In this document: piece after piece, positions 26,629 to 35,824 of the stretch
Position numbering within the stretch: the stretch's first letter is position 1
How the letters are laid out: the number at the start of each line of letters is the position of its first letter
DNA from: Nocardioides sp. SLBN-35
GTDB lineage: Bacteria; Actinomycetota; Actinomycetes; Propionibacteriales; Nocardioidaceae
Direction of reading: 5' to 3'
Length of the DNA stretch: 64,000 bases
Assembly: GCF_006715725.1 (NCBI RefSeq)
Contig: NZ_VFNU01000001.1
Coordinates: 1,798,001-1,862,000 of the forward strand
The notes under the pieces: generated by a model
Databases searched by the model: none
Told to the model about the DNA's origin: nothing
What the model saw: only the letters and a program-made list of their open reading frames with translations
Program-made: the position numbers and the translations under genes

Positions 26629-27189
26629 ATGACCACCCGGGACACGGTGCTGGCCGCAGCTCAGCGCCTGCTCACCACGGATCCGACCGCGTCGATGGCA
26701 CAGATCGCCACCGCGGCCGGCGTGGGCCGCGCGACCGTCCACCGCCACTTCGCCAGCCGTGAGGACCTGCTCCACGAGATCGGCCGCCGCTCGCTGGACC
26801 GCTGGGAGGAGACCCTCGTCGAGGCCCGCGTCGCCGAGGTCGTCGCCTCGGGCGACGCAGCGCGGATCCGGGCCTGCCTCGACGAGATCCTCGGGCAGTT
26901 CGTGATCGACGCCGACGAGCTCGGCATCGCGCTGACCGACCCGACGGTCCTCAACGCGCCCGATCTGCGTGAGCGCGCCGCGGCGCTGTTCGCCGACGAG
27001 GTCGCGCTCTATGCCGCCGCGCAGGCGGCCGGCGTCCTCCGCTCCGACGTGCCCGCCCGCTGGCTGGGGCACAGCGTCTACGGCCTCCTCGTCGCCGCCC
27101 GCGACGCTCTCGTCGCCGGCGACATCGCCCGCAACGACGCCCAGGCCCTGGTCCGCTCCACCTTCCTCGAGGGCGGTGCTGCCCGATGA
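26629..27189 (+). CDS. TetR family repressor of the adjacent efflux pump
   Basis: The 186-residue protein has an N-terminal TetR helix-turn-helix (TRDTVLAAAQRLL, MAQIATAAGVGRATVHRHFASREDLL) and a helical ligand domain. The ATG at 26629 has a near-perfect Shine-Dalgarno, AAGGAGGAACC; upstream in-frame starts lie in or next to the operator and are unlikely. Its stop overlaps the start of the MFS exporter gene by 4 bases. It likely represses both genes through the two palindromes upstream and is released by a drug-like ligand; the ligand is not predictable. Confidence 0.93.
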   Translation: MTTRDTVLAAAQRLLTTDPTASMAQIATAAGVGRATVHRHFASREDLLHEIGRRSLDRWEETLVEARVAEVVASGDAARIRACLDEILGQFVIDADELGIALTDPTVLNAPDLRERAAALFADEVALYAAAQAAGVLRSDVPARWLGHSVYGLLVAARDALVAGDIARNDAQALVRSTFLEGGAAR

Positions 27190-28670
27190 CCACCACGATC
27201 GGCCCGCAGTCCGCCGAGGTGCAGGGCCGCCGCCGCTGGGGTGGACTGGCCGTCCTCGCGGCCAGCCTGCTCGTCGTCGTGATGGACATGACCGTCCTCA
27301 ACGTCGCGCTGCCGGACCTGACCGAGGACCTGCACGCGGGCGCGCTCGCCCAGCTGTGGATCGTCGACGTCTACTCACTCGTCCTCGCCGGCCTGCTCGT
27401 CCCGGTCGCGGCGATCGCCGACCGCTGGGGCCGGCGCCGGATGCTGCTCACCGGCTTCACGATCTTCGCCGTCGCCTCGCTTGCCGCGCTGGTCGCGCGC
27501 AGTCCTGGCGACGTGATCGCCGTGCGCGCCCTGCTGGGTGTCGGCGGCGCGATGATCATGCCGGCCACGCTGTCGCTGATCCGGGCGCTCTTCCCCGATG
27601 CCCGCGAGCGCGCGTTCGCGCTCGGGCTGTGGGCCGCGACCGCCGCCGTGGGTGGCGCCGTCGGCCCGATCGTCGGCGGCGCGCTGCTCAGCGCGTTCAG
27701 CTGGCACGCGGCCTTCCTCGTCAACGTGCCGCTCATGGTCGTGGCGCTCGTCGCCGGCCTCCAGCTGCTTCCCGAGAGCCGCTCGGAGAGGCCCGGCCGG
27801 GTCGACGCGATCGGCACCGTCCTCTCGGTCGCCGGCATGGTCGCTGCCGTCTACGGCGTCAAGCACCTCGGCAAGGGCGACGTCGACGTCGCGACCCTCC
27901 TGGTGCTGGTCGCCGGTGTCGCGATGCTCGCCGGGTTCGTGCTGCGCTGCCTGCGCCAGGACGAGCCGATGCTCGCCGTACGACTCTTCGCGAACCCCGT
28001 CTTCCGCTCCGGCGTGGTCACCGCGCTGGTGAGCAGCACCGCGATGATGGCGCTGCTGTTCGTCGGCTCGCAGTGGCTGCAGCTGGTCCAGGGCTGGAGC
28101 CCGCTGACGGCTGGCGTCGCGCTGCTGCCGATGGCGTTGGGCGGCTTGGTCGGCCCGCCGCTGGCGCCCGCGGTCGCCGCCCGGTGCGGCGCACGCAACG
28201 TGGTCGTCGCGGGCCTGGTCGTGCTCGCTGCCGGCCTGCTGGTGCTGTGGCTGCTGCCCCGCCCGATGCCGTACGCCGGCGTCGCGGTCTCCCTGCTCCT
28301 CGTCGGCTTCGGTACGGCGGCCCTGGGCTTGGCGTCCGCGTTGATCATGGGCGCCGCGCCCGCCCACCAGGCCGGGTCGGCGGCCGCGGTCGAGGAGATG
28401 TCCTACGAGGTCGGCGGGGTGCTCGGGATCGCGCTGCTCGGCAGCCTCGCCGGTGTCGTCTACCGCCACGGCCTCCCGGTCGGCGCGCCGGACGCTGCTG
28501 TGGAGTCGGTCACCGGTGCGCTGGGGACCGCGGTGGAGCCGGCCGCGCTGGCGTCGTACACCGACGCCTTCGGGATCGTCGGCCTCGCCGGCGCCGTGAT
28601 CACCCTGCTGGTGGCGGTCCTCGTGTGGCGCGGGCTCCCGGAGGACGTCGATGTCTCCGGTGGCCACTGA
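27186..28670 (+). CDS. DHA2-family MFS multidrug exporter
   Basis: The 494-residue protein has about 14 transmembrane helices. It carries the MFS DHA2 (EmrB/QacA) signatures: motif D1-like LVVVMDMTVLNVALPDL in helix 1, motif A ADRWGRRRMLL between helices 2 and 3, and motif C-like LGLWAATAAVGGAVGPIVGG in helix 5. Such pumps export hydrophobic cations and drugs using the proton gradient. It is translationally coupled to the TetR gene (ATGA overlap). Confidence 0.93.
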   Translation: MTTTIGPQSAEVQGRRRWGGLAVLAASLLVVVMDMTVLNVALPDLTEDLHAGALAQLWIVDVYSLVLAGLLVPVAAIADRWGRRRMLLTGFTIFAVASLAALVARSPGDVIAVRALLGVGGAMIMPATLSLIRALFPDARERAFALGLWAATAAVGGAVGPIVGGALLSAFSWHAAFLVNVPLMVVALVAGLQLLPESRSERPGRVDAIGTVLSVAGMVAAVYGVKHLGKGDVDVATLLVLVAGVAMLAGFVLRCLRQDEPMLAVRLFANPVFRSGVVTALVSSTAMMALLFVGSQWLQLVQGWSPLTAGVALLPMALGGLVGPPLAPAVAARCGARNVVVAGLVVLAAGLLVLWLLPRPMPYAGVAVSLLLVGFGTAALGLASALIMGAAPAHQAGSAAAVEEMSYEVGGVLGIALLGSLAGVVYRHGLPVGAPDAAVESVTGALGTAVEPAALASYTDAFGIVGLAGAVITLLVAVLVWRGLPEDVDVSGGH

Positions 28671-28689
28671 GGACCACTAGACTGGCCAG

Positions 28690-28977
28690 GTGACCACGAT
28701 CGGATTCTCGACAGACACGGACGTCCGTGAGGACCGCCGTACCGTCCCGACCGACGAGGGCGACCACGAGCGCTTCTCCCACTACGTGGAGAAGGACAAG
28801 CTGACCGAGGCGATGGTCATGGGCACCCCGGTCGTGGCCCTGTGCGGGAAGGTCTGGGTGCCCAGCCGGGCGCCCGAGAAGTTCCCGGTCTGCCCGGACT
28901 GCAAGGAGATCTGGGAGGGTCTGTCCGACGACAAGCCGGGCGGCAACGGCCCGGAAGGGTCCGGTCCCGACGCATGA
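28690..28977 (+). CDS. DUF3039 small protein, likely metal-binding
   Basis: The 95-residue protein matches the DUF3039 family: ERFSHYVEKDKLTEAMVMGTPVVALCG and FPVCPDCKEIWEGL. Three cysteines (LCGK and PVCPDC) could bind a metal together with a histidine (SHYV). The start is a GTG at 28690. Its TGA overlaps the ATG of the helicase gene, so the two products are made together. The function is unknown; the coupling suggests it works with the helicase on nucleic acid. Confidence 0.88.
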   Translation: MTTIGFSTDTDVREDRRTVPTDEGDHERFSHYVEKDKLTEAMVMGTPVVALCGKVWVPSRAPEKFPVCPDCKEIWEGLSDDKPGGNGPEGSGPDA

Positions 28978-30752
28978 CCTCGCTCGGTCCGGCGTGGCCG
29001 GAGCGGGCAGCCTGGGGCACGGCGCCGTCGTTGCGTGCCTGGCAGTCCGCTGCGCTCACCGACTACCTCGCCCGCAACCCGCGTGACTTCCTCGCCGTCG
29101 CGACCCCGGGCGCCGGCAAGACCACCTTCGCGCTCACCGTGGCCGCGGAGCTGCTCGGCCGGCGTCTCGTCGACCGGCTGATCATCGTCGCGCCCACCGA
29201 GCACCTCAAGCTCCAGTGGGCCGAGGCGGCGGCCCGCGCCGGCATCCCGATCGACCCGACGTACTCCGCGGGCTCGGGCAAGATCGCCAGCGACTACGTC
29301 GGCGTCGCGGTCACCTACGCCGGTGTCGGCGTGAACCCCCTCGCCATGCGGATCCGCACCGAGCGGTTCAAGACGCTCGTGATCCTCGACGAGATCCACC
29401 ACGCCGGCGACTCGCTGAGCTGGGGCGAGGGCGTGCGCGAGGCGTTCGAGCCGGCCGCCCGCCGCCTGGCGCTGACCGGCACGCCGTTCCGCTCCGACAT
29501 CAACCCGATCCCGTTCGTCACCTACGCCCCCGGGGAGGGCGGCGTACCGACCTCGGTGGCCGACTACACCTACGGCTACTCCGAGGCGCTCGCCGACCAC
29601 GTCGTGCGGCCCGTGCTGTTCCTGGCCTACTCCGGCCAGATGAGCTGGCGCACCCGGGCCGGCGACGAGGTCGCCGCGTCGCTGGGGGAGCCGCTCACCA
29701 AGGACATGACCTCCCAGGCGTTGCGCACCGCGCTCGACCCCAGCGGCTCCTGGATGCCGTCGGTGCTCGAGGCGGCCGACAAGCGCCTCTCGGAGGTGCG
29801 CCGCCACGTCCCCGACGCCGGCGGCCTGGTGATCGCGTCCGACCAGGACAGTGCCCGGGCCTACGCCAAGCTGCTCAAGCAGATCAGCGGCGAGTCGGTG
29901 ACCGTCGTGCTCTCCGACGAGAAGGCGTCATCCAAGAAGATCTCGGCGTTCTCCGAGAGCGACTCGCGCTGGATGGTCGCGGTCCGGATGGTCTCCGAGG
30001 GCGTCGACGTCCCGCGGCTGGCGGTCGGCGTGTGGGCGACCACGACGTCGACCCCGCTGTTCTTCGCCCAGGCCGTCGGCCGCTTCGTGCGCGCACGCAA
30101 GCGCGGCGAGATCGCCTCGGTCTTCCTCCCGTCGGTGCCCAACCTGCTCTCCTTCGCGGCAGAGCTGGAGGCGCAGCGCGACCACGTGCTCAAGCGCAAG
30201 GTCAGCGAGGACGGCGACATCTTCGCCGCCGAGGAAGACCTGATGAACCAGGCCAACGCCTCCGAGTCGGCCTCCGAGGAGCTCGAGCTGGGGCCCTTCG
30301 AGGCGCTCGGCTCCGAGGCCCGCTTCGACCACGCGCTGTACGACGGCGCACAGTTCGGCCACGAGGGCGAGGTCCACGTCGGGTCCGACGAGGAGATGGA
30401 CTTCCTCGGCATCCCCGGCCTGCTCGAGCCCGACCAGGTCAGCGCCCTGCTCCAGCAGCGGCAGGCCGACCGTCGTCGTACGCGACGGCCGGAGGCTGCC
30501 GGGCAGTCCGAGCACGAGCGGGCCGCCGACACCCTCGCCGAGGTCACCACCCACGAGCACCTCGGCCTGCTGCGCCGCGAGCTCAACTCGCTCGTCGCCT
30601 CCTGGAACCACCGCACCGGTCAGGCCCACGGCATCACCCACGCCGCACTGCGCAAGGAGTGCGGGGGACCGGCGGCCGCCGTCGCCAACGCCGACCAGCT
30701 GCAGAAGCGGATCGACCGGATCCGGGAGTGGGCGGTGCGCAAGACGTCCTGA
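28974..30752 (+). CDS. Superfamily 2 DEAD/DEAH-box helicase
   Basis: The 592-residue protein has SF2 motifs in order: a Q-tip-like LRAWQSAAL, Walker A TPGAGKTT (about residue 43), Ia-like VAPTEHLKLQW, motif II DEIHH, motif III LTGTPFRSD, motif V VRMVSEGVDVPRL and motif VI FAQAVGRFVRARK. The first half resembles restriction-type/XPB-like DNA helicases. The last 200 residues, an acidic and then Gln/Arg-rich region, match no domain I know. It overlaps DUF3039 by 4 bases. It probably translocates on DNA or RNA in repair or RNA metabolism; no nuclease or methylase partners are present, so a restriction role is unlikely. Confidence 0.9.
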   Translation: MTSLGPAWPERAAWGTAPSLRAWQSAALTDYLARNPRDFLAVATPGAGKTTFALTVAAELLGRRLVDRLIIVAPTEHLKLQWAEAAARAGIPIDPTYSAGSGKIASDYVGVAVTYAGVGVNPLAMRIRTERFKTLVILDEIHHAGDSLSWGEGVREAFEPAARRLALTGTPFRSDINPIPFVTYAPGEGGVPTSVADYTYGYSEALADHVVRPVLFLAYSGQMSWRTRAGDEVAASLGEPLTKDMTSQALRTALDPSGSWMPSVLEAADKRLSEVRRHVPDAGGLVIASDQDSARAYAKLLKQISGESVTVVLSDEKASSKKISAFSESDSRWMVAVRMVSEGVDVPRLAVGVWATTTSTPLFFAQAVGRFVRARKRGEIASVFLPSVPNLLSFAAELEAQRDHVLKRKVSEDGDIFAAEEDLMNQANASESASEELELGPFEALGSEARFDHALYDGAQFGHEGEVHVGSDEEMDFLGIPGLLEPDQVSALLQQRQADRRRTRRPEAAGQSEHERAADTLAEVTTHEHLGLLRRELNSLVASWNHRTGQAHGITHAALRKECGGPAAAVANADQLQKRIDRIREWAVRKTS

Positions 30753-30788
30753 CGCCGTGAGGCACCCCATAGGAAAGGCTGGCCTAAC

Positions 30789-30807
30789 TTAGGCTAGGCT
30801 GCCTTGC
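30789..30807. promoter_or_regulatory. DtxR/IdeR-like iron box at the siderophore transporter promoter
   Basis: The 19-mer TTAGGCTAGGCTGCCTTGC directly before the GTG start matches the mycobacterial and corynebacterial iron box (TTAGGTTAGGCTAACCTAA) at 13 positions, with the left half almost complete. An overlapping upstream 19-mer, 30773-30791, shares TAACTTA. TAGGCT at 30795-30800 could be the -10 element, which would put transcription start at or near the GTG and give a leaderless mRNA. Iron-bound DtxR/IdeR would then repress this operon. Confidence 0.55.
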
Positions 30808-31608
30808 GTGACGACGGTTCTCGAAGGACGCGACCTGGTGCTGGGCTACCAGCGCAGCACGGTGGTGCACGGCGTCTCCGTGCGCCTCGTGCCCGGCGAG
30901 GTGACCGCGCTGATCGGGCCCAACGGCAGCGGCAAGTCGACGGTGCTGCGCTCGCTCGCGCGGCTGCACCCGGTGACCGAGGGCCGGATCACCCTCGACG
31001 AGGACGACACCGCGCCGCTGAGCGCGAAGGAGTTCGCGCGCCGGGTCACGCTGCTCTCCCAGTCGCGACCGCACCCGTCCGGCCTCGAGGTCCGCGACGT
31101 CGTCGCCTTCGGCCGGCACCCGCACCGCGGCCGGTTCGCCGGTGTCACCGATGCCGACCGGGCCGCGATCGACCACGCGATGGCCGTCACCGGCATCGAC
31201 GCGATGGCCGACCGGCCCGTCGACCAGCTCTCCGGCGGCGAGCTCCAGCGGGTCTGGCTGGCCACCTGCCTCGCCCAGGACACCGCCGTCGTCCTGCTCG
31301 ACGAGCCCACCAACCACCTCGACCTGCGCTACCAGGTCGAGACGCTCGACCTGGTCCGCGACCTCGCGGACCGGCACGGGACGGCGCTCGGCGTCGTCCT
31401 GCACGACCTGAACCATGCCGCCACCGTGGCCGACCAGGTCGTGCTGCTGCACCAGGGCGCGGTCCACGCGGTCGGCACACCCGCCGACGTACTCACGGGG
31501 GAGCACCTCTCCGCCGTCTACGGACTGCCCATCCGCTGCTTCGTCGACCCGGACACGGGCGCGGTGCGGGTGGAGGCCCAGGGCAGGCACCACCAACGAC
31601 GCCGCTGA
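30808..31608 (+). CDS. Iron-siderophore ABC transporter ATPase
   Basis: The 266-residue protein is a FecE/FepC-type ATPase: Walker A GPNGSGKST, signature LSGGELQRVWLA, Walker B VVLLDEPTNHLD, D-loop and switch His (LHDLNHA), and the family-typical VAFGRHPHRGRF insert. It energises uptake of ferric siderophores (or heme or B12) through the permease encoded two genes downstream. There is no visible ribosome binding site, which fits leaderless translation from the GTG at 30808 under the iron-box promoter. Confidence 0.94.
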   Translation: MTTVLEGRDLVLGYQRSTVVHGVSVRLVPGEVTALIGPNGSGKSTVLRSLARLHPVTEGRITLDEDDTAPLSAKEFARRVTLLSQSRPHPSGLEVRDVVAFGRHPHRGRFAGVTDADRAAIDHAMAVTGIDAMADRPVDQLSGGELQRVWLATCLAQDTAVVLLDEPTNHLDLRYQVETLDLVRDLADRHGTALGVVLHDLNHAATVADQVVLLHQGAVHAVGTPADVLTGEHLSAVYGLPIRCFVDPDTGAVRVEAQGRHHQRRR

Positions 31609-31642
31609 CACCGCGTCCGACCACCCACCAGTGAGGAACCCG

Positions 31643-32671
31643 ATGAAGACCCGACCGATCGCTGCCCTGGCTCCCATGGCGGTGCTGCCGCTCGGCCTGC
31701 TGCTGGCCGCCTGCGGCACGACCGACGCCGACGCCGGTGACAAGCCGGCCCCGAAGGCCGCCGACTCGGCCGAGTGCTCCGCCGACGAGACCGCGACCTC
31801 GACCGGTCCGGTGAAGCTGACCGACAGCTACGGCCGCACGGTCGAGCTGGACAAGCCGGCCGAGCGGGTCGCCGTCCTGGAGTGGCAGCAGGTCGAGGAC
31901 GTGCTCTCCCTGTGCGTCGCGCCGGTCGCCGTCGCCGACGCCGAGGGCTACACGACCTGGGACACCGCCGAGAAGCTGCCCGACGGCGTGACCGATGTCG
32001 GTACCCGCGGCGAGCCGAACCTCGAGACGCTGTTCGGCACCAACCCCGACCTGGTCATCGTCGAGGCCTACACGCCCGACGACGAGATCCTCAAGCAGCT
32101 GGCGAAGTACGACGTCCCGGTGCTCGCCACCAAGGGCGCCGACGCCGCCGACCCGGTCGCCAACATGATCGACACCTTCGAGCTGATCGCCCAGGCGACC
32201 GGCCGCGAGGAGCGGGCCAAGGTCGTCGTCGACGACTTCAACGCCCACCTGGCCGAGGCCAAGGAGAAGGTCGCCGCGACCGACGCCGGGAAGTTCGTCT
32301 ACTTCGACGGCTGGATCCAGGGCGGCAACGTCTCGATCCGCCCGTTCGGCCAGGGCTCGCTGATGGGTGAGCTCGGCGAGGAGCTGGGCCTGGAGAACGC
32401 CTGGACCGGCAAGGTCGACCCGGCGTACGGCCTCGGCCAGACCGACATCGAGGGCATGAGCGAGCTCGGCGACGCCACCTTCTTCTACACCGGCACCGTC
32501 GACCCCGAGGGCGACGTCAACGCCGCGCTCGCCGAGAACGCCGTGTGGCAGAAGATCCCCGCCGTCGCCGAGGGCCGCGCGCACGCGTTCCCGGCCGGGG
32601 TGTGGACCTTCGGCGGCCCGCGCACGGCCGAGCAGGTCATCGACGCGTACGTCGACCTGCTGACCAAGTAG
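31643..32671 (+). CDS. Siderophore-binding lipoprotein (class III substrate-binding protein)
   Basis: The 342-residue product has a lipoprotein signal (lipobox LAAC) and a FecB/FhuD-type periplasmic-binding-protein fold: TDSYGRTVELDKPAERVAVLEW, an EPNLETLFGTNPDLVIVEAYTPDD hinge region and the C-terminal FGGPRTAEQVIDAYVD. It captures ferric siderophore outside the membrane and delivers it to the fused permease. The ATG at 31643 follows GTGAGGAACCCG. The gene order ATPase, binding protein, permease and the iron box support an iron role, though heme or cobalamin cannot be excluded. Confidence 0.92.
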   Translation: MKTRPIAALAPMAVLPLGLLLAACGTTDADAGDKPAPKAADSAECSADETATSTGPVKLTDSYGRTVELDKPAERVAVLEWQQVEDVLSLCVAPVAVADAEGYTTWDTAEKLPDGVTDVGTRGEPNLETLFGTNPDLVIVEAYTPDDEILKQLAKYDVPVLATKGADAADPVANMIDTFELIAQATGREERAKVVVDDFNAHLAEAKEKVAATDAGKFVYFDGWIQGGNVSIRPFGQGSLMGELGEELGLENAWTGKVDPAYGLGQTDIEGMSELGDATFFYTGTVDPEGDVNAALAENAVWQKIPAVAEGRAHAFPAGVWTFGGPRTAEQVIDAYVDLLTK

Positions 32672-32686
32672 CCGACGGGTAGTGCC

Positions 32687-34816
32687 ATGAGCGTCGAGCA
32701 GCAGCAGCAGCGCACCACCGCGCGTCCCGGGACGTCAGGGGCTACGCCACGCCTCGGGCGGGCCGGTGTCACCAGCGCCACCGGCGCGCTGCTGCTGCTC
32801 GTCGTCACCCTGCTGGGCGTCTCCGCCTGGCACCTGACGCAGGGCACGTCCGCCGTCGGTGCCGGCGACCTCGTCCGCTGGCTGCTCGGCGGCGGGTCCG
32901 GTGCCGGAACCGGAGCCGACGCCGGCGACGTCCTGATCGGCTCGCGCATGCCGCGGCTGGCCGCCGGCATCGCGGTCGGCTTCGCGCTCGGCGTGGCGGG
33001 CGCGCTGTTCCAGTCGCTGGCCCGCAACGCGCTCGCCTCGCCCGACACCCTCGCGGTCACCGGCGGTGCCTACCTCGCGGTGACCGTCGTCGCCGCCTTC
33101 GGGCTCACCGTGCCGATCTGGGCCTCGGGCCTGACCGCCTTCGCCGGCGGCTCGCTCGCCGCGTTCCTGGTGCTCGGCCTCGCCGGCGGCGCCGGTACGG
33201 CGACCACCCGGCTCGTGCTCGCCGGCTCCGCCGTCGCACTGGCCCTGCAGGCCGCCACCTCGACGCTGCTCATCCTGTTCGACGAGGAGACCACCAGCCT
33301 GTTCGCCTGGGGGAGCGGCTCGCTCAGCCAGCTCGGGATGCGCGCCTTCCAGCAGGCGGCGCCGGTCGTGGTCGTGTGCACCCTCGCCGCGCTGCTGCTC
33401 GCGCGCCGGCTCGACCTGCTCGGCCTCGGCGACGACAGCGCGGCCGTGCTCGGCGTACCTGTCCGCTCGACGCGCGCGGCCGGCACCGTGCTCGCCGTAC
33501 TGCTGACGGCGGCGTCGGTCACCCTCGCCGGACCGATCGGCTTCGTCGGCCTGTTCGCCCCCGTGATCGTGCGGCTCACGGGTCGCCTCGTGCCGGCGCT
33601 GAACCGGCACGCGGTGCTGATCCCCGCCGCCGGCCTGACCGGCGCGGTGGTCGTCGTCCTCGCCGACGCCCTGATCCGCGCGGTCCTCGGCGCGGACGAG
33701 GCGATCTCGATCCCGACCGGCATCACCACCACCCTCCTCGGCGCGGTCGTGATGATCGCGCTGGCCCGCCGTAGCCGTGACTCCGGCCCGACCCGGCAGC
33801 CGGCCGCCGCGAGGGTGCGGGTCGGCACCCGGCTGCGCTTCGCGGTCGTCCTCGCGGTGGTACTCGCCGCCGCGGTCGCGATCACGCTGGTCGGGCTGCT
33901 CGCCGGCGACACCTGGCTCAAGGCCGGCGACATCTCCCTGTGGCTGAACGGTGAGGCGGCGCCACTGATCCAGTTCGCGCTCGACGAGCGGGCGCCGCGC
34001 GTCGCTGCGGCCGTGCTCGGCGGGGCCGCGCTCGCGCTCTCGGGCGCTCTCGTCCAGGCGACCTGTCGCAACCCGCTCGCCGAGCCGGGGATCCTCGGCA
34101 TCACCGGCGGCGCGGGCGTCGGCGCCGTCGTCGTGGTGACCGGCGCCGGCGTCTCCCAGGCCGCGAGCAACGGCACGATCCTGGTCGGCGCCGTCGTGGG
34201 CGCCCTGGTCTCCTTCGCCCTCGTCTACGGCCTGTCCTGGCGCCACGGCCTCAACGCCGACCGGCTGCTGCTCATCGGCATCGGTACCTGGTACGGCGCC
34301 GCCGCGCTCACCACGTTCCTGCTGGTGCGCTCGAACCCCTGGGACACGCCGCGGATCTACACCTGGATGTCGGGTACGACGTACGGCCGCACCTTCGAGC
34401 AGGTCCTGCCCGTCGCCGTGGTGCTCGCCCTCGCCCTGCCGCTGGCCTGGCTGGTGCGTCGCGAGCTCGACCTGCTCGCGCTCGACGAGGACACCCCGCG
34501 CCTGGTCGGGGTGCGCCTCGAGACGGTCCGCCTGGTCGTCCTGGTCACCGCCGCCCTGCTGGCGGCGACCAGCGTGGCCGCGGTCGGCGTCGTCGGCTTC
34601 GTCGGACTGGTCGCGCCTCACCTGGCCCGGGCGCTGGTCGGTGGCCGCCACGCCCGCTCGGTGCCGGTCGCCGTACTCGTCGGCGCGGTGCTGCTCGGGC
34701 TGGCCGACCTCGTCGGCCGGACGGTCATCGCGCCGGCGCAGGTCCCGGCCGGGCTGGTCGTGGCGCTGATCGGTGCGCCGTACTTCGTCTACCTGCTGGC
34801 CCGCTCGCGCGCCTGA
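32687..34816 (+). CDS. Fused double FecCD-type siderophore permease (FhuB-like)
   Basis: The 709-residue protein contains two FecCD permease domains in one chain, about residues 30-360 and 370-705. Each half has the loop RxPRLxA (SRMPRLAAG and ERAPRVAAA) followed by LGVAGALFQSLARNALASP or LALSGALVQATCRNPLAEP, and each ends with the GFVGL(F/V)AP motif. E. coli FhuB has the same fused form, so a homodimer is not needed. It completes the importer. Its 3' end overlaps the convergent HxlR gene by 28 bases. Confidence 0.94.
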   Translation: MSVEQQQQRTTARPGTSGATPRLGRAGVTSATGALLLLVVTLLGVSAWHLTQGTSAVGAGDLVRWLLGGGSGAGTGADAGDVLIGSRMPRLAAGIAVGFALGVAGALFQSLARNALASPDTLAVTGGAYLAVTVVAAFGLTVPIWASGLTAFAGGSLAAFLVLGLAGGAGTATTRLVLAGSAVALALQAATSTLLILFDEETTSLFAWGSGSLSQLGMRAFQQAAPVVVVCTLAALLLARRLDLLGLGDDSAAVLGVPVRSTRAAGTVLAVLLTAASVTLAGPIGFVGLFAPVIVRLTGRLVPALNRHAVLIPAAGLTGAVVVVLADALIRAVLGADEAISIPTGITTTLLGAVVMIALARRSRDSGPTRQPAAARVRVGTRLRFAVVLAVVLAAAVAITLVGLLAGDTWLKAGDISLWLNGEAAPLIQFALDERAPRVAAAVLGGAALALSGALVQATCRNPLAEPGILGITGGAGVGAVVVVTGAGVSQAASNGTILVGAVVGALVSFALVYGLSWRHGLNADRLLLIGIGTWYGAAALTTFLLVRSNPWDTPRIYTWMSGTTYGRTFEQVLPVAVVLALALPLAWLVRRELDLLALDEDTPRLVGVRLETVRLVVLVTAALLAATSVAAVGVVGFVGLVAPHLARALVGGRHARSVPVAVLVGAVLLGLADLVGRTVIAPAQVPAGLVVALIGAPYFVYLLARSRA

Positions 34817-35295
34817 CCCGGTCCCTCGAACGGTCGCACCCCCGGACCGGGCCGCGTGGCCACCCCGCGCGGCTCGACGGTGTGGCCCGCGGTGCAGCGG
34901 ACCTCGACGTGGACCGGCTGCTCGCAGTCGCGGTGCACGAACACGGTGGGTGGGCCGCCGGGGTCGGCGAGGTGGCGGTCGCCCCAGTGGCTGATCGCGA
35001 GCAGGATCGGCTGGAGCTCGAGGCCCTTCTCGGTGAGCCGGTACTCGTGGCGGGTGCGCGCGCCGTCCTCGCGGTAGGGCTCCTTGCGCAGGATGCCCTC
35101 CTCGACGAGCGAGGCGAGGCGGTCGGTCAGCACCTGGCGAGGGATGCCGGCGTGCCGGCGGATGTCGTCGAAGCGACGGATCCCGAGGAAGACCTCGCGC
35201 AGCACGACCACCGTCCACCGCTCGCCCAGGATCGCCATCGCCCGGCCGAGCGTGCAGTTGTCGACCGACCAGGCCAGCGCCGGCGGGGTGTCCAT
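34789..35295 (-). CDS. HxlR-type winged-helix regulator
   Basis: The 168-residue protein has the HxlR/MarR-like pattern: N-terminal DNCTLGRAMAILGERW with the cysteine near residue 13 often used in redox or aldehyde sensing, EVFLGIRRFDDIRRHAGIPRQVLTDRLASL (helix-turn-helix), and the wing YREDGARTRHEYRLTEKG. A C-terminal tail of about 50 residues holds two further cysteines (DCEQPV and RCTAG). It is divergent from the hotdog thioesterase gene and may regulate it. Confidence 0.9.
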   Translation of the reverse strand: MDTPPALAWSVDNCTLGRAMAILGERWTVVVLREVFLGIRRFDDIRRHAGIPRQVLTDRLASLVEEGILRKEPYREDGARTRHEYRLTEKGLELQPILLAISHWGDRHLADPGGPPTVFVHRDCEQPVHVEVRCTAGHTVEPRGVATRPGPGVRPFEGPGQARERASR

Positions 35296-35359
35296 CGTGC
35301 CAGCATAGGCGACCCAGGTCTCATTGACAGACTCAGCCTCGGGTTGGTCTGATGGGGCC

Positions 35360-35824
35360 ATGACTGAGTCCGCGATCCAGACCCAGATCGACCCCGGCGC
35401 GCTCGACGGGTTCGAGCAGCTGCACGCGATCCTCGACGGCCACCTCCCGGCAGCGCCGATCGCCGACACCCTCGGGTTCGTGGGCTTCGAGGTGCCCGAG
35501 CGGGGGACTGCGATCTTCGAGCTCGACCCCGAGCTGCGCCACTACAACCCGATCGGCAGCGTGCACGGCGGCGTCTTCGCCACCCTGCTCGACTCCGCCT
35601 GCGGCTGCGCGGTCCACTCCACGCTCGCCGTCGGCGAGGCCTACACCTCCCTCGACCTCACCGTGAAGTTCCTCAAGCCGGTCACCGTCGACTCCGGCCG
35701 GCTGCGTGCCGTCGGCACGGTGCTGCAGCGCGGCCGCCGTACCGCCCTCGCCGAGGCGAAGCTGTACGACGGCCGCGGCAAGCTGGTCGCCTACGCGAGC
35801 TCCAGCTGCATGATCTTCAGCTGA
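35360..35824 (+). CDS. PaaI-type hotdog thioesterase
   Basis: The protein is 154 residues from the ATG at 35360; a TTG at 35324 is the start of a longer frame but lies in what looks like a -35 element (TTGACA). The hotdog signature NPIGSVHGGVFATLLDSA and LKPVTVDSGRLRAVGTVLQRGRR are clear. PaaI-like enzymes hydrolyse aromatic or short acyl-CoA thioesters. It has no neighbouring phenylacetate genes, so the substrate is open. The stop codon lies inside the arm of a 154-bp repeat structure. Confidence 0.9.
   Translation: MTESAIQTQIDPGALDGFEQLHAILDGHLPAAPIADTLGFVGFEVPERGTAIFELDPELRHYNPIGSVHGGVFATLLDSACGCAVHSTLAVGEAYTSLDLTVKFLKPVTVDSGRLRAVGTVLQRGRRTALAEAKLYDGRGKLVAYASSSCMIFS

Noticed and set aside
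32735..35218. An 827-codon minus-strand open frame over the FecCD and HxlR genes
   Set aside because: It overlaps two well-supported genes and translates to charged low-complexity sequence.
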